Made by a program: the position numbers and the translations under genes | Origin: a bacterium YEK0313 | GTDB taxonomy: Bacteria > Pseudomonadota > Alphaproteobacteria > Rhizobiales > Phreatobacteraceae | Reading direction: 5' to 3' | Length of the DNA: 64,000 bases | Assembly (NCBI GenBank): GCA_000751295.2 | Contig: CCMO02000001.1 | Span: 1,165,501 to 1,229,500 of the forward strand | The notes under the pieces: generated by a model | Database searches by the model: none | Told to the model about the DNA's origin: nothing | Seen by the model: only the letters and a program-made list of their open reading frames with translations | In this document: piece by piece, positions 1 through 7,894 of the stretch | How positions within the stretch are numbered: position 1 is the first letter of the stretch | How the letters are laid out: each line of letters begins with the position of its first letter

Positions 1-1152
1 TGCCGGGCGCTCGGCGCGCGGGTGGAGCGGACCGGGCCCGGCGCATGGTCGGTGCACGGCGTCGGCGTCGGCGGCCTGGTCCAGCCGTCCGCCCCGCTCG
101 ACTTCGGCAATTCCGGCACCGGCTGCCGCCTGATGATGGGTGTCGTCGGCTGCCATCCGATCCGCGCGACCTTCGACGGCGACGCCTCGCTCAGGAAGCG
201 GCCGATGCGGCGCGCGCTCGACCCGCTGGCGCTGTTCGGCGTGCGTGTCGTCGAACAGGGCGACGGCGGCCGCCTGCCGATCACCATCGAGGGGCCGGCC
301 AATGCCGTGCCGGTCATCTACGAATCGCCCGTCGCCTCCGCCCAGGTCAAATCGGCCGTGCTGCTCGCCGGCCTCAATGCGCCTGGCGTCACCAGCGTGA
401 TCGAGACGGAGGCGACACGCGACCATACCGAGCGCATGCTGGCGCATTTCGGCGCCCAGGTGACGGTAACGCCGCATGGCGCCCATGGCCGGCGCATCGA
501 CCTCGTCGGCCAGCCGGAGCTGAAGCCGGCGCCCGTCGTGGTGCCGGCCGACCCCTCCTCCGCCGCCTTCCCGCTGGTGGCCGCGGCCATCGTGCCGGGC
601 TCGGACGTCACCATTGCCGGCGTGATGATGAACAGCCTGCGCACCGGCCTCATCACCACGCTGATCGAAATGGGCGCGCGGATCGAGAAGCTGAACCCGC
701 GCGTCGAATCGGGCGAGGAGATCGCCGACCTGCGCGTGACCGGCGGCCGGCTCGCCGGCGTCGACGTGCCGGCCCACCGGGCGCCGGCGATGATCGACGA
801 ATATCCGGTGCTGGCGGTGGCGGCCGCCTTCGCCGAGGGCACGACGCGCATGCGCGGTCTGCACGAGCTGCGGGTGAAGGAATCCGACCGCCTCGCGGCG
901 GTGGCCGACGGCCTCGCCGCCGTCGGCGTCGATCACGCGATCGAGGGCGACGACCTGATCGTGCGCGGCACCGGCCGGGTGCGCGGCGGCGGCACGGTCG
1001 CGACTCACATGGACCATCGCATCGCGATGAGCTTCCTGGTCATGGGCCTGGCCGCGGACACGCCCGTCAGCGTCGACGATACCGGCTTCATCGCGACGAG
1101 CTTCCCGGACTTCGTTCCCCTGATGCGCGGTCTTGGGGCGGATCTTTCATGA
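1..1152 (+). CDS. aroA: 3-phosphoshikimate 1-carboxyvinyltransferase (EPSP synthase), 5' truncated by window edge
   Basis: Catalyses the transfer of enolpyruvate from PEP to shikimate-3-phosphate, the sixth step of the shikimate pathway, in the cytoplasm. The frame is open from the first base (CRALGARVER...), so the start lies outside the window; 383 codons remain of a usual ~440-450, so roughly the first 60 residues are missing. Visible family motifs are LDFGNSGTGCRLM and the C-terminal LRVKESDRLAA and MDHRIAMSF. The stop overlaps the cmk start (ATGA), the usual aroA-cmk coupling in alphaproteobacteria. Confidence 0.96.
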   Translation, partial: CRALGARVERTGPGAWSVHGVGVGGLVQPSAPLDFGNSGTGCRLMMGVVGCHPIRATFDGDASLRKRPMRRALDPLALFGVRVVEQGDGGRLPITIEGPANAVPVIYESPVASAQVKSAVLLAGLNAPGVTSVIETEATRDHTERMLAHFGAQVTVTPHGAHGRRIDLVGQPELKPAPVVVPADPSSAAFPLVAAAIVPGSDVTIAGVMMNSLRTGLITTLIEMGARIEKLNPRVESGEEIADLRVTGGRLAGVDVPAHRAPAMIDEYPVLAVAAAFAEGTTRMRGLHELRVKESDRLAAVADGLAAVGVDHAIEGDDLIVRGTGRVRGGGTVATHMDHRIAMSFLVMGLAADTPVSVDDTGFIATSFPDFVPLMRGLGADLS

Positions 1153-1784
1153 TCATCGCGATCGACGGGCCGGCCGCATCGGGCAAGGGCACGCTGGCGC
1201 GGCGCCTGGCGGGCCATTACGGCCTGCCTCATCTCGATACCGGCCTGCTCTATCGCGGCGTCGGGCAGGCCATGCTCGAGCGCGGCCTGCCGCTCGATGA
1301 CGCGGCGGCCGCCGCCGGCGTCGCGGCCCAGCTCAATCTCGGCGGCCTCGATCCGGAGACGCTGCGCACCGGCCCGGTCGGGGCGGCAGCCTCCGTCGTC
1401 GCCGCCCATGCCGCGGTGCGCCAGGCGCTGATCGCCCTGCAGCGCGCCTTTGCCGCCCAGCCGGGAGGCGCCGTGCTCGACGGCCGCGACATCGGCACGG
1501 TGATCGCCCCCGAGGCGCAGGCGAAGCTGTTCGTCACGGCGAGCGCCGAGGAGCGCGCCCGCCGCCGGTTCAGGGAACTGGTCGGCCGCGGCGAGCTTGC
1601 CGACACGCCCGACGGCCTTGCCGGCGTGCTCGCCGACATCAGGCAGCGCGATGCCCGCGATTCCGGCCGCGCCGCGGCGCCGCTGAAGGTCGCCGACGAC
1701 GCCGTGACCATCGACACGACCGCGCTCGGTATCGAGGAGGCCTTCGCGGCGGCGCTCGCCGCCGTCGAGGCGCGCCGGCCGTGA
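1149..1784 (+). CDS. cmk: Cytidylate kinase
   Basis: Phosphorylates CMP/dCMP with ATP in pyrimidine nucleotide recycling. The 211-residue protein opens with MIIAIDGPAASGKGTLAR, a P-loop (GPAASGKGT) characteristic of Cmk, followed by the substrate-binding LDTGLLYRGVG segment and the LDGRDIGTVI motif. The ATG overlaps the aroA stop by 4 nt, indicating translational coupling, and its own stop overlaps the GTG of the next gene. Length is normal for the family (~210-225). Confidence 0.96.
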   Translation: MIIAIDGPAASGKGTLARRLAGHYGLPHLDTGLLYRGVGQAMLERGLPLDDAAAAAGVAAQLNLGGLDPETLRTGPVGAAASVVAAHAAVRQALIALQRAFAAQPGGAVLDGRDIGTVIAPEAQAKLFVTASAEERARRRFRELVGRGELADTPDGLAGVLADIRQRDARDSGRAAAPLKVADDAVTIDTTALGIEEAFAAALAAVEARRP

Positions 1785-2146
1785 CGCCGTTCGGCGCCCG
1801 CGTCCGCCGGCTGCGCGAGGCCAAGGGCGCGACGCTCACCGCCATGGCCGAGGCGATCGGCGTCTCGGCGGCCTATCTCTCGGCGCTGGAGCACGGCAAG
1901 CGCGGCCGGCCGAGCTGGTATCTCGTCCAGCGCATCATCGCCTATTTCGGCATCATCTGGGACGAGGCGGAGGAGCTCGCCAAGCTCGCCGAGATCTCCC
2001 ATCCGCGCATCGTCATCGACACGTCGGGCCTGTCGCCGCAGGCGACCGAGCTCGCCAATCTGCTCGCCCGCCGCATCGGCCTGCTCGCCGATGCCGAGAT
2101 CGCCGAGCTGCTGTTCGTGCTGAAGTCGAAACTGCCGGGCAGCTGA
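1781..2146 (+). CDS. XRE-family helix-turn-helix regulator in the aroA-cmk operon
   Basis: A 121-residue protein with an N-terminal XRE (Cro/C1-type) helix-turn-helix at about residues 6-60 (RVRRLREAKGATLTAMAEA, then SAAYLSALEHGKRG) and a helical C-terminal half. The GTG start overlaps the cmk stop by 4 nt, so it is translated with cmk. Short XRE proteins of this shape occur as single genes in Rhizobiales; I do not know a target. In many relatives rpsA follows cmk, so the position is somewhat unusual. There is no toxin-like partner next to it. Confidence 0.85.
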   Translation: MTPFGARVRRLREAKGATLTAMAEAIGVSAAYLSALEHGKRGRPSWYLVQRIIAYFGIIWDEAEELAKLAEISHPRIVIDTSGLSPQATELANLLARRIGLLADAEIAELLFVLKSKLPGS

Positions 2147-2176
2147 CGGCGGCCAGGAAGAGGCGCCGGCAAGCCC

Positions 2177-2914
2177 TCAGCCGAGGCCCTGGCGCACCGC
2201 CGGGCTCGGCCGCAGCGCCGGCTTGAAGATCTGGATCGCCCGCTCGCGCCGGACCGGCGCCGGCCGGTAGACCTGCTTGGTCGCCTCGACGAGATGGACC
2301 CCGGCAAACGGCAGGGACAGCGCCGAGCCGACCTTCTCCCAGGCACTGGCCGAGCCGAGCACCAGCGATTTCGTCACCGGCGGCACCCACAGCGCCTGGC
2401 TCCAGGCCACCGGCGTGAACGAGCTTTCGCGCATCAGCTCGGTGAGCTGGCTCGACGAATAGGGCCGGCCCTGTCCGAACGGCGTCGTGTCGCGCTGGGC
2501 CCAGAGCCCGCGCCGGTTGGGCACGACGGCGAGCACCCGGCCGCCGGCCGCCAGCACCCGCCAGACTTCGCCGAGCACGGCCTGGACGTCGTCCGCCACC
2601 TCCAGGCTGTGGACGATCAGCACCCGGTCGACCGCGGCATCGGCGAGCGGCAGGCGATCCTCTTCCACCAGCGCCGCCTTGCTCGGCCGCGCGGTCGGCC
2701 AGTGGATCACGCCCTGACGCGCCGGCATGAAGGCGATCGACCGTTCCGCATCCTCGCGGAACAGGCCGAGATAGGGCGTGCAGTAGCCGAGGCCGACGAG
2801 GCTCAGGCCGCGCGCCGTCGGCCAATGCGCCTGGATGGCATTGTTGACCATGCGCCGGGCCACCATGCCGAGCGAGGAGGAGTAGAAGGCGCGCAGGTCG
2901 ATGACGTCGGACAC
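2177..2914 (-). CDS. Class I SAM-dependent methyltransferase
   Basis: A 245-residue methyltransferase-fold protein divergent from gloB, an arrangement I recall from other Rhizobiales. The fold is visible as a glycine-rich motif I (LSLVGLGYCTPYLG), a ...LPLADAAVDRVLIVHSLE segment matching the Methyltransf_11 signature, and EVWRVLAAGGRVLAVVPNRRG. The substrate is unknown. The ATG at the 5' end lies 129 bp from gloB, leaving room for two divergent promoters. Confidence 0.85.
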   Translation of the reverse strand: MSDVIDLRAFYSSSLGMVARRMVNNAIQAHWPTARGLSLVGLGYCTPYLGLFREDAERSIAFMPARQGVIHWPTARPSKAALVEEDRLPLADAAVDRVLIVHSLEVADDVQAVLGEVWRVLAAGGRVLAVVPNRRGLWAQRDTTPFGQGRPYSSSQLTELMRESSFTPVAWSQALWVPPVTKSLVLGSASAWEKVGSALSLPFAGVHLVEATKQVYRPAPVRRERAIQIFKPALRPSPAVRQGLG

Positions 2915-3043
2915 GTGAACCGGGAACCTTGGGCTACAAAACTTTCAGGCAAGCTTTGCCGAGAATGAAATGGCGCAAGGCCGCCAGCAATGACATAAAC
3001 CGCCGAGCCGCGCCGCGGAAGGTCAAAGCCGAGGGAGACGATC

Positions 3044-3811
3044 ATGGCTGCCGATATCGAGCTCTTCACCTGCCTCAGCGACAATTACGGCGTGCTGATG
3101 CATGATCCCGCGACCGGCGCGACCGCCGCGATCGACGTGCCGGAGGCGGCCCCCGTGCTCGCCGCCGCGGCCCGCCGCGGCTGGACCATCAGCCATATCC
3201 TGGTGACCCATCACCATCCGGACCATGTCCAGGGCATTGCCGAGGTGAAGCAGGCGACCGGCGCGCGGGTCATCGCCAATGCCGCCGACGCCCATCGCAT
3301 CCCGCTGGTCGACGAGACCGTGCTCGCCGGCGGCACGGCGCGGTTCGGCAACCAGAGCGCCGACATCATCGACACGCCCGGCCATACCGTCGGCCATATC
3401 GCCTATCATTTCGGCGCCGAGGGCCTTTTGTTCGCCGGCGACACCCTGTTCGCGCTCGGCTGCGGCCGCCTGTTCGAGGGCACGCGGGCGCAGATGTGGG
3501 CCGCGCTGCAGGCGCTTGCGGCGCTGCCGCCGGAGACGCAGGTCTATTGCGGCCACGAATATACCGAGTCCAATGCCCGCTTCGCGCTGACCGTCGATCC
3601 CGGCAATGCGGCGCTTCAGGCGCGCGCCAAGGCGGTGGCCGAGCTGCGGGCCGCCGGCCGGCCGACCATTCCGACCACCATCGCGCTCGAAAAGGCGACC
3701 AACCCGTTCCTGCGCGCCGGCGATCCGGCCATCGCCGCCGCGCTCGGCATGGCCGGCGCGACGCCGCTCGCCGTGTTCACTGAGCTGCGCGAGCGCAAGA
3801 ACCGCGGCTGA
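3044..3811 (+). CDS. gloB: Hydroxyacylglutathione hydrolase (glyoxalase II)
   Basis: Hydrolyses S-lactoylglutathione to lactate and glutathione in methylglyoxal detoxification. A 255-residue metallo-beta-lactamase fold with the binuclear metal motif THHHPDH at about residues 56-62, the following DTPGHTVGH and FAGDTLFALGCGR motifs, and CGHEYT with the C-terminal HAGH domain. Length is typical. The TGA stop is unusual: its last two bases belong to the IS481 remnant starting at 3810, so the native C-terminus may have been changed by a few residues. Confidence 0.95.
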   Translation: MAADIELFTCLSDNYGVLMHDPATGATAAIDVPEAAPVLAAAARRGWTISHILVTHHHPDHVQGIAEVKQATGARVIANAADAHRIPLVDETVLAGGTARFGNQSADIIDTPGHTVGHIAYHFGAEGLLFAGDTLFALGCGRLFEGTRAQMWAALQALAALPPETQVYCGHEYTESNARFALTVDPGNAALQARAKAVAELRAAGRPTIPTTIALEKATNPFLRAGDPAIAAALGMAGATPLAVFTELRERKNRG

Positions 3812-3956
3812 TCCGCCGGATCATCTCCGCTCGACCAAGCGGCGTCGTTCGCGCATTCTTGTGCGGGTTGTTCATCCTCGTGCCCTGCGGTGCTTCGTGT
3901 CGCAACGACCACCTTCTGGCTCTCACGGGCGATGAACAACCTCCTCAGACTCCACA
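3810..3956 (-). mobile_element. IS481-family remnant: one terminal 147 bp of the IS at 58020-59045
   Basis: This stretch matches 58899-59045 over all 147 bp with one mismatch (T at 3945). It contains the outer IS terminus (ending ACTCCACA at 3956) and, on the minus strand, the transposase start codon (3873-3875) plus about 22 codons (MNNPHKNARTTPLGRAEM...). The rest of the element is gone, and the break abuts gloB. The terminus is followed by TCTAGA (3957-3962), which fits an NCTAGN target. Confidence 0.93.
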
Positions 3957-3957
3957 T

Positions 3958-4206
3958 CTAGAAGTCGACGGCGATGCCGCCGACCTCCCAGTCGTCATAA
4001 CGCACGGGATCGGCGCCGCCGCGGCCGTGATGTTCGGGATGGCGTGCGAGCTCGGCCGCCTTGGCTTCGAGGGCGGCGCGCCGTTCGGCGGCTTCGGCGA
4101 GCGCGCGCTTGGCCGCTTCGCTCAACACCTTCGGCGCCTCGGGCGCCGCGAGCGTCGAGGGCTGAGCCACCTCGACCGCGGTCGAAAAACGTGGGTTTCC
4201 GGTCAT
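3958..4206 (-). CDS. DUF1674 protein (SDHAF4-like succinate dehydrogenase assembly factor)
   Basis: An 82-residue protein with the conserved C-terminal DUF1674 signature (DPVRYDDWEVGGIAVDF). Mitochondrial SDHAF4 belongs to this family and protects flavinated SdhA during complex II assembly; the bacterial role is inferred from that homology. The N-terminal part is Ala/Glu-rich and probably disordered. Its TAG stop lies inside the CTAG of the IS481 target, so insertion did not disturb the protein. Confidence 0.85.
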   Translation of the reverse strand: MTGNPRFSTAVEVAQPSTLAAPEAPKVLSEAAKRALAEAAERRAALEAKAAELARHPEHHGRGGADPVRYDDWEVGGIAVDF

Positions 4207-4293
4207 GGCGGCATGAGAAACGCCCGGCGCCGTACAAAGTCAAGCGGCCGCCGTTGACCGCTCGCGGCGGCCCGCTATAGTCCGCCGCGCGTT

Positions 4294-4378
4294 GCCCCTA
4301 TGGCGGAATTGGTAGACGCGCTCGACTCAAAATCGAGTTCCGCAAGGAGTGCTGGTTCGATCCCGGCTAGGGGCACCA
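4294..4378 (+). tRNA. tRNA-Leu(CAA)
   Basis: An 85-nt cloverleaf with encoded CCA. The acceptor arm GCCCCTA pairs with TAGGGGC. The anticodon stem CTCGA/TCGAG holds the loop CTCAAAA, giving anticodon CAA (leucine, TTG codons). There is a long variable arm as expected for a class II tRNA, and a GGTTCGATCC T-loop. The lower-GC islet begins directly after it, consistent with use as an integration site. Confidence 0.95.
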
Positions 4379-4617
4379 TCCTGATTTTGCGAGAGAATTT
4401 CCGAAATCAGGACGCAAGACGCAAGCTCGAAAATCCACCATGTCGCCACCATGTCGCCACGACATGAAAAATTCCGCATGGCAGAGCATCGTCCTGAGAG
4501 CACGCGGGTTCCTGCTGGCTCACGCCCACCGTTGGGAAAATTGCAAACGGCTATGGCCTTCACCATCTCAGCCTGCACTCTCGGCGCTGGTGCCGGAGCA
4601 ACGAAAGGAGGTCTGCC

Positions 4618-4899
4618 ATGAAGCTCGATTTCAAGCTTCGCATGACTTCGACCGGAAAACCCAGAGGGTAAGAACCACGCGTCACCGGGCTCGGACAGGC
4701 GGGCGATGACGATCCAACGTGGGGTAATGCTACAGCCGCAGCATTAGGCGGTGCGGATGGTATCCGCAGGGCAAATTGCGAGGAGGCTCCTACTCAGCCC
4801 CTCGCACCCTTATTAGCCAGCTATCTCGACATCACCACTGGCTACAGCTCAACCGCCTCTCGGAAAACAGATGACGACCTTGCGTCGACCTCTTACTGA
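4618..4899 (+). pseudogene. Broken short reading frame with an in-frame TAA
   Basis: A strong Shine-Dalgarno (AAAGGAGGT, 4603-4611) precedes ATG 4618. The frame reads MKLDFKLRMTSTGKPRG, meets TAA at 4669-4671, then stays open in the same frame to a TGA at 4897-4899 (EPRVTGLGQAGDDDP...). I do not recognise the product. It may be a decayed gene of the islet or simply a 17-residue peptide followed by chance open frame. It lies 131 bp upstream of the XRE/ImmA gene. Confidence 0.35.
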
Positions 4900-5030
4900 C
4901 GGGTGCCAGACCCGTAGCGAATACGGGGGCGCTGTGTTGATATGCCGGCAGGAAGGCACACCTTTCTGATTGGAGAACCGCCCGGCGGGGATAACCTGCC
5001 AGCAAGAGATCGTGATGCATCGTTACGGCC

Positions 5031-6254
5031 ATGCCGAGTGTGAACCCCGAAATCCTGCGATGGGCGCGCGAGACCGCCGGTCTGTCGCTTGAGGAAGCAG
5101 CGGAGAAGCTGAGCATCCCGGAAGCCCGCGGAGTTCCGGGCGGGGAGCGTTTGAGCGCCTATGAGGAGGGCCGCGTGGAGCCGACGCGCCCTCTGCTGCT
5201 CAAGATGGTCAAGCAGTATCGCCGGCCGCTGCTGGCATTCTACATGGCGACCATTCCGCGAGAGGCTGCGCGTGTGCAGGACTTCCGCACCCTGCCCCCT
5301 GAGCACTCCCGCACTGAGGAAGCGCTTGTTGACGCCCTGATCCGTGACGTGCGGGCTCGGCAGGAGATTGCGCGCGCCATCTTGGAAGAGGAGGACGAGG
5401 CAGAGCATCTGGCCTTCGTCGGGTCTATGACCATGGCGGCGGGCGTGGATGCCGTGATGCAGACAATCCGGGAGACGCTTCACCTCAGCCTTGAGCAGTA
5501 TCGCGCGCGAAACCCCCGCGGCGGTCTCTCCGGTTTCAAATACCTGCGGCGGCAGGCGGAGGAAGCCGGCATTTTTGTTCTGCTTATGGGCAACTTGGGG
5601 AGCCATAACACCAATCTGGATGTGGAGACCTTCCGTGGCTTCGCTCTCTCTGATCCGGTCGCGCCGTTCATCGTGATCAACGATCAGGACAATGAGAGGG
5701 CTCGCGCGTTCACGCTACTGCATGAGCTTTGCCACATCTGGCTTGGGCAGACGGGGGTAAGCGGAACGAGCGCGGCGAACGCTGTTGAGCAGTTCTGTAA
5801 CGATGTCGCCGCCCGGTTTTTTCTGCCCGCTGGCGAGATCGCTACGCTTGGCCATCTGCGAGGTGCGGCGTTTGATACCGTTCGCACAGCCGTTGATCGG
5901 TTTGCAGACGAGCGCTGTGTCAGTCACTCCATGGTCGCATACAACCTCTATCGCGAGCGCATAATTGCACGCGACGTATGGCAGCAGTTGAGCGGCTTCT
6001 ATCGGAGGCAGTGGAAGGCGGCTCGCGAGGCGGACCGCGAGAACAATCGCGACGGTGCCGGCCCCAGCTACTACGTCGTCCGCCGCCATCGCGTTGGCGA
6101 GGCGTTGCTGAACCTCGCCCGCCGGATGGTTGCGGGGCAGGCGCTTTCCCCTTCTAGAGCGGCCAAGCTCTTGGGAGTGAAGCCGTCCAACGTCTATCCC
6201 ATGATCACACCCGATGCCCGCGCCACCAGCGGCCTTCGACTGGCGCAGGGGTAG
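5031..6254 (+). CDS. XRE domain plus ImmA/IrrE-family metallo-endopeptidase
   Basis: A 407-residue protein with an N-terminal XRE-like helix-turn-helix (LRWARETAGLSLEEAAEKL, about residues 8-60) fused to an ImmA/IrrE (COG2856) zinc peptidase domain with HELCH at residues 231-235. Family members cleave repressors (ImmA, IrrE) and are paired with toxin-like genes in predicted type II toxin-antitoxin modules. It sits 3 nt upstream of a DUF4411 PIN-like gene, a recurrent pairing that suggests antitoxin/regulator plus toxin. The last ~70 residues (after GEALLNLARRMVAG) look like a second DNA-binding region (SRAAKLLGVKPSNVY). Codon use is lower-GC than neighbours, indicating transfer. Confidence 0.88.
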   Translation: MPSVNPEILRWARETAGLSLEEAAEKLSIPEARGVPGGERLSAYEEGRVEPTRPLLLKMVKQYRRPLLAFYMATIPREAARVQDFRTLPPEHSRTEEALVDALIRDVRARQEIARAILEEEDEAEHLAFVGSMTMAAGVDAVMQTIRETLHLSLEQYRARNPRGGLSGFKYLRRQAEEAGIFVLLMGNLGSHNTNLDVETFRGFALSDPVAPFIVINDQDNERARAFTLLHELCHIWLGQTGVSGTSAANAVEQFCNDVAARFFLPAGEIATLGHLRGAAFDTVRTAVDRFADERCVSHSMVAYNLYRERIIARDVWQQLSGFYRRQWKAAREADRENNRDGAGPSYYVVRRHRVGEALLNLARRMVAGQALSPSRAAKLLGVKPSNVYPMITPDARATSGLRLAQG

Positions 6255-6257
6255 CGA

Positions 6258-6761
6258 TTGATCCACCTGCTCGACGCGAACGTCCTGATCAATGCCAACC
6301 GCCTCTATTACCAGATAGAGCGAGTGCCTGAATTTTGGGATTGGCTGCGTCACATGGGAGAGCAAGGGCACGTCAAAATTCCTACCGAAATCTACGAGGA
6401 AATGACTGACGCCACGGACGCGCTGGCAGATTGGTTGCGGTATCAAGATACCAAAGACGCGCTGCTGTTTGATGAAGAAAGCGACGTTGCGCTTGTGCAG
6501 CGGGTCATCAATCAGGGCTATGCGCCCGATCTAACGGACGTAGAAATCGAGAAGGTTGGGCGCGACCCATTCCTCATCGCCGCTGCTCTTTTCGATCCCG
6601 CCAACCGATGCGTCGTCACGGCAGAGGTGTCAAAGCCGACGACCACGCGAACAAACCGCCGCGTGCCCGATGTCTGCAACACGTTCGGGGTCTCGTGGAT
6701 GGATAGCTTTGGCTTAATTCGAGTGTTGAATTTTTCTACCTCTTGGCGCGCGCAGGCCTAG
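6258..6761 (+). CDS. DUF4411 family (PIN-like) putative toxin
   Basis: A 167-residue protein opening IHLLDANVLINANR, the PIN-type first acidic strand, with a later acidic TDVEIEKVGRDPFLIAAAL segment and VVTAEVSKP, typical of DUF4411. PIN-domain proteins are metal-dependent RNases, often toxins. The start is a TTG 3 nt after the XRE/ImmA stop, so the two are coupled. Its stop TAG (6759-6761) overlaps the stop of the convergent GGDEF gene in a shared CTAG. Toxin activity is inferred from family and context. Confidence 0.8.
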   Translation: MIHLLDANVLINANRLYYQIERVPEFWDWLRHMGEQGHVKIPTEIYEEMTDATDALADWLRYQDTKDALLFDEESDVALVQRVINQGYAPDLTDVEIEKVGRDPFLIAAALFDPANRCVVTAEVSKPTTTRTNRRVPDVCNTFGVSWMDSFGLIRVLNFSTSWRAQA

Positions 6762-7894
6762 TCAATCAGGCGAACACAGTCGCGCCCATCGCTTTTGGCC
6801 TGGTAGAGCGCGCGATCGGCCCGATTCAGCAGCGCGTAAAGGTCTTCGTTCTCGCGCGCGATGGCGATGCCGAAGCTGGCGGTCGGGTGCGCTTCGCCCG
6901 AAACGATGCCTGGTGCGACGTCCTTGAATGCCGACCGGGCCTGTTCGGCCAGCGCCTGTGCGGTGAGGCCCTTGCCCGGCGAAAGCAGGATGGCGAATTC
7001 CTCGCCGCCGAGGCGGGCCATGATCGCGTCGCGCGGCGCCGTCTTCTTGAGGACCTCGGAAAAGCTCTGGATGATCCTGTCGCCGCTGATATGGCCGAAC
7101 CGATCGTTGATCGATTTGAAGTGATCGAGATCGCTCAGGATCATCGCGACCGGCGCGCCGGCGGTCTGCCGCGCCAGCGCTTTGAGCGCGCGCGGCTCGA
7201 AGCCGCGGCGATTGAACAGCCCCGACAAGGCGTCGACCTGCGCATCCGACTTGATGCTGTCCATGACGTCGCTCGCGATCACCGCGAATATCCCCACCGC
7301 CATCATCGCGCAGATGAGCGCATCGGAGATCGAGACGATCAGCCAATAGGCACCCTCGAACTGCTCGTCCGCGATGCCGGACGCCAGCAGAAAGAAGGGA
7401 CGAAGAATGAAGCCGACGCACGAAACGATGATCAGTCCAAAGAGCACGTGCTCGACAGGCGTGGCGCCCGCGCGCTTCCTGACGTCAAACAGCATCAGCA
7501 GGCCGACGGCAGTGAGCCCCGAATTGAGGCAAACGACTCTCGCCAGCAGGCTGGGTTCGACGAACTGATAATAATAGAGAATTCCCAATGTGACGGCGGC
7601 GACGACCAGCAGGACGCCATGGCGTGGCGGCTGCCCGCGCCGGGCGGACAGACCGGCGGACAGCAAGGTCATCGACAGCATCAGGAACACGTTGGCCGAG
7701 AACCGGAGCACCGGATCCTGCAGTGCAAAGGCGAAATAGAAGATGCCGAAGCCCAGGGCCCGCGTCGCATATGACAGCGCGAGCACCCTGATATAGGCCA
7801 GATCGCGGTGATGATACCAAAGGGCGGAGAGCGCGGCGCAGAAGAGTGCGGGCATGCTGGAATTCAGAAGCCCGATCACATCCCTATAAGTCAT
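6758..7894 (-). CDS. Membrane-anchored diguanylate cyclase (GGDEF)
   Basis: A 378-residue protein, with a start chosen at MTYRDVIGLL because upstream codons have no coding character. About seven hydrophobic segments span residues 1-210 (for example VIGLLNSSMPALFCAALSAL and VLLVVAAVTLGILYYY), followed by a GGDEF domain with DALSGLFNRRGFE, DLDHFKSINDRFGH and the active-site GGEEF (ARLGGEEFAIL). No RxxD inhibitory site is present in register. It should make cyclic di-GMP in response to a membrane or redox signal; there is no EAL domain. Confidence 0.93.
   Translation of the reverse strand: MTYRDVIGLLNSSMPALFCAALSALWYHHRDLAYIRVLALSYATRALGFGIFYFAFALQDPVLRFSANVFLMLSMTLLSAGLSARRGQPPRHGVLLVVAAVTLGILYYYQFVEPSLLARVVCLNSGLTAVGLLMLFDVRKRAGATPVEHVLFGLIIVSCVGFILRPFFLLASGIADEQFEGAYWLIVSISDALICAMMAVGIFAVIASDVMDSIKSDAQVDALSGLFNRRGFEPRALKALARQTAGAPVAMILSDLDHFKSINDRFGHISGDRIIQSFSEVLKKTAPRDAIMARLGGEEFAILLSPGKGLTAQALAEQARSAFKDVAPGIVSGEAHPTASFGIAIARENEDLYALLNRADRALYQAKSDGRDCVRLID

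Larger units (their letters stand above)
4379..6761. other. Lower-GC islet adjacent to tRNA-Leu (putative genomic island remnant)
   Basis: From the end of the tRNA to the CTAG shared by two convergent stops, base and codon use differ visibly from the flanks: more A/T, relaxed third positions, TTG and GTT codons. It contains an 8-bp inverted repeat (CCTGATTT at 4380-4387 with AAATCAGG at 4404-4411), a short direct repeat (ATGTCGCC twice near 4439-4458), a broken reading frame and a two-gene ImmA/DUF4411 module. I found no integrase and no second copy of the tRNA 3' end, so the mobile origin is inferred. Confidence 0.55.

Noticed and set aside
6738..6790. A possible right attachment site repeating the tRNA-Leu 3' end
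   Set aside because: I looked for GGTTCGATCCCGGCTAGGGG-like sequence at the islet's right end and did not find it, so no att repeat is claimed.
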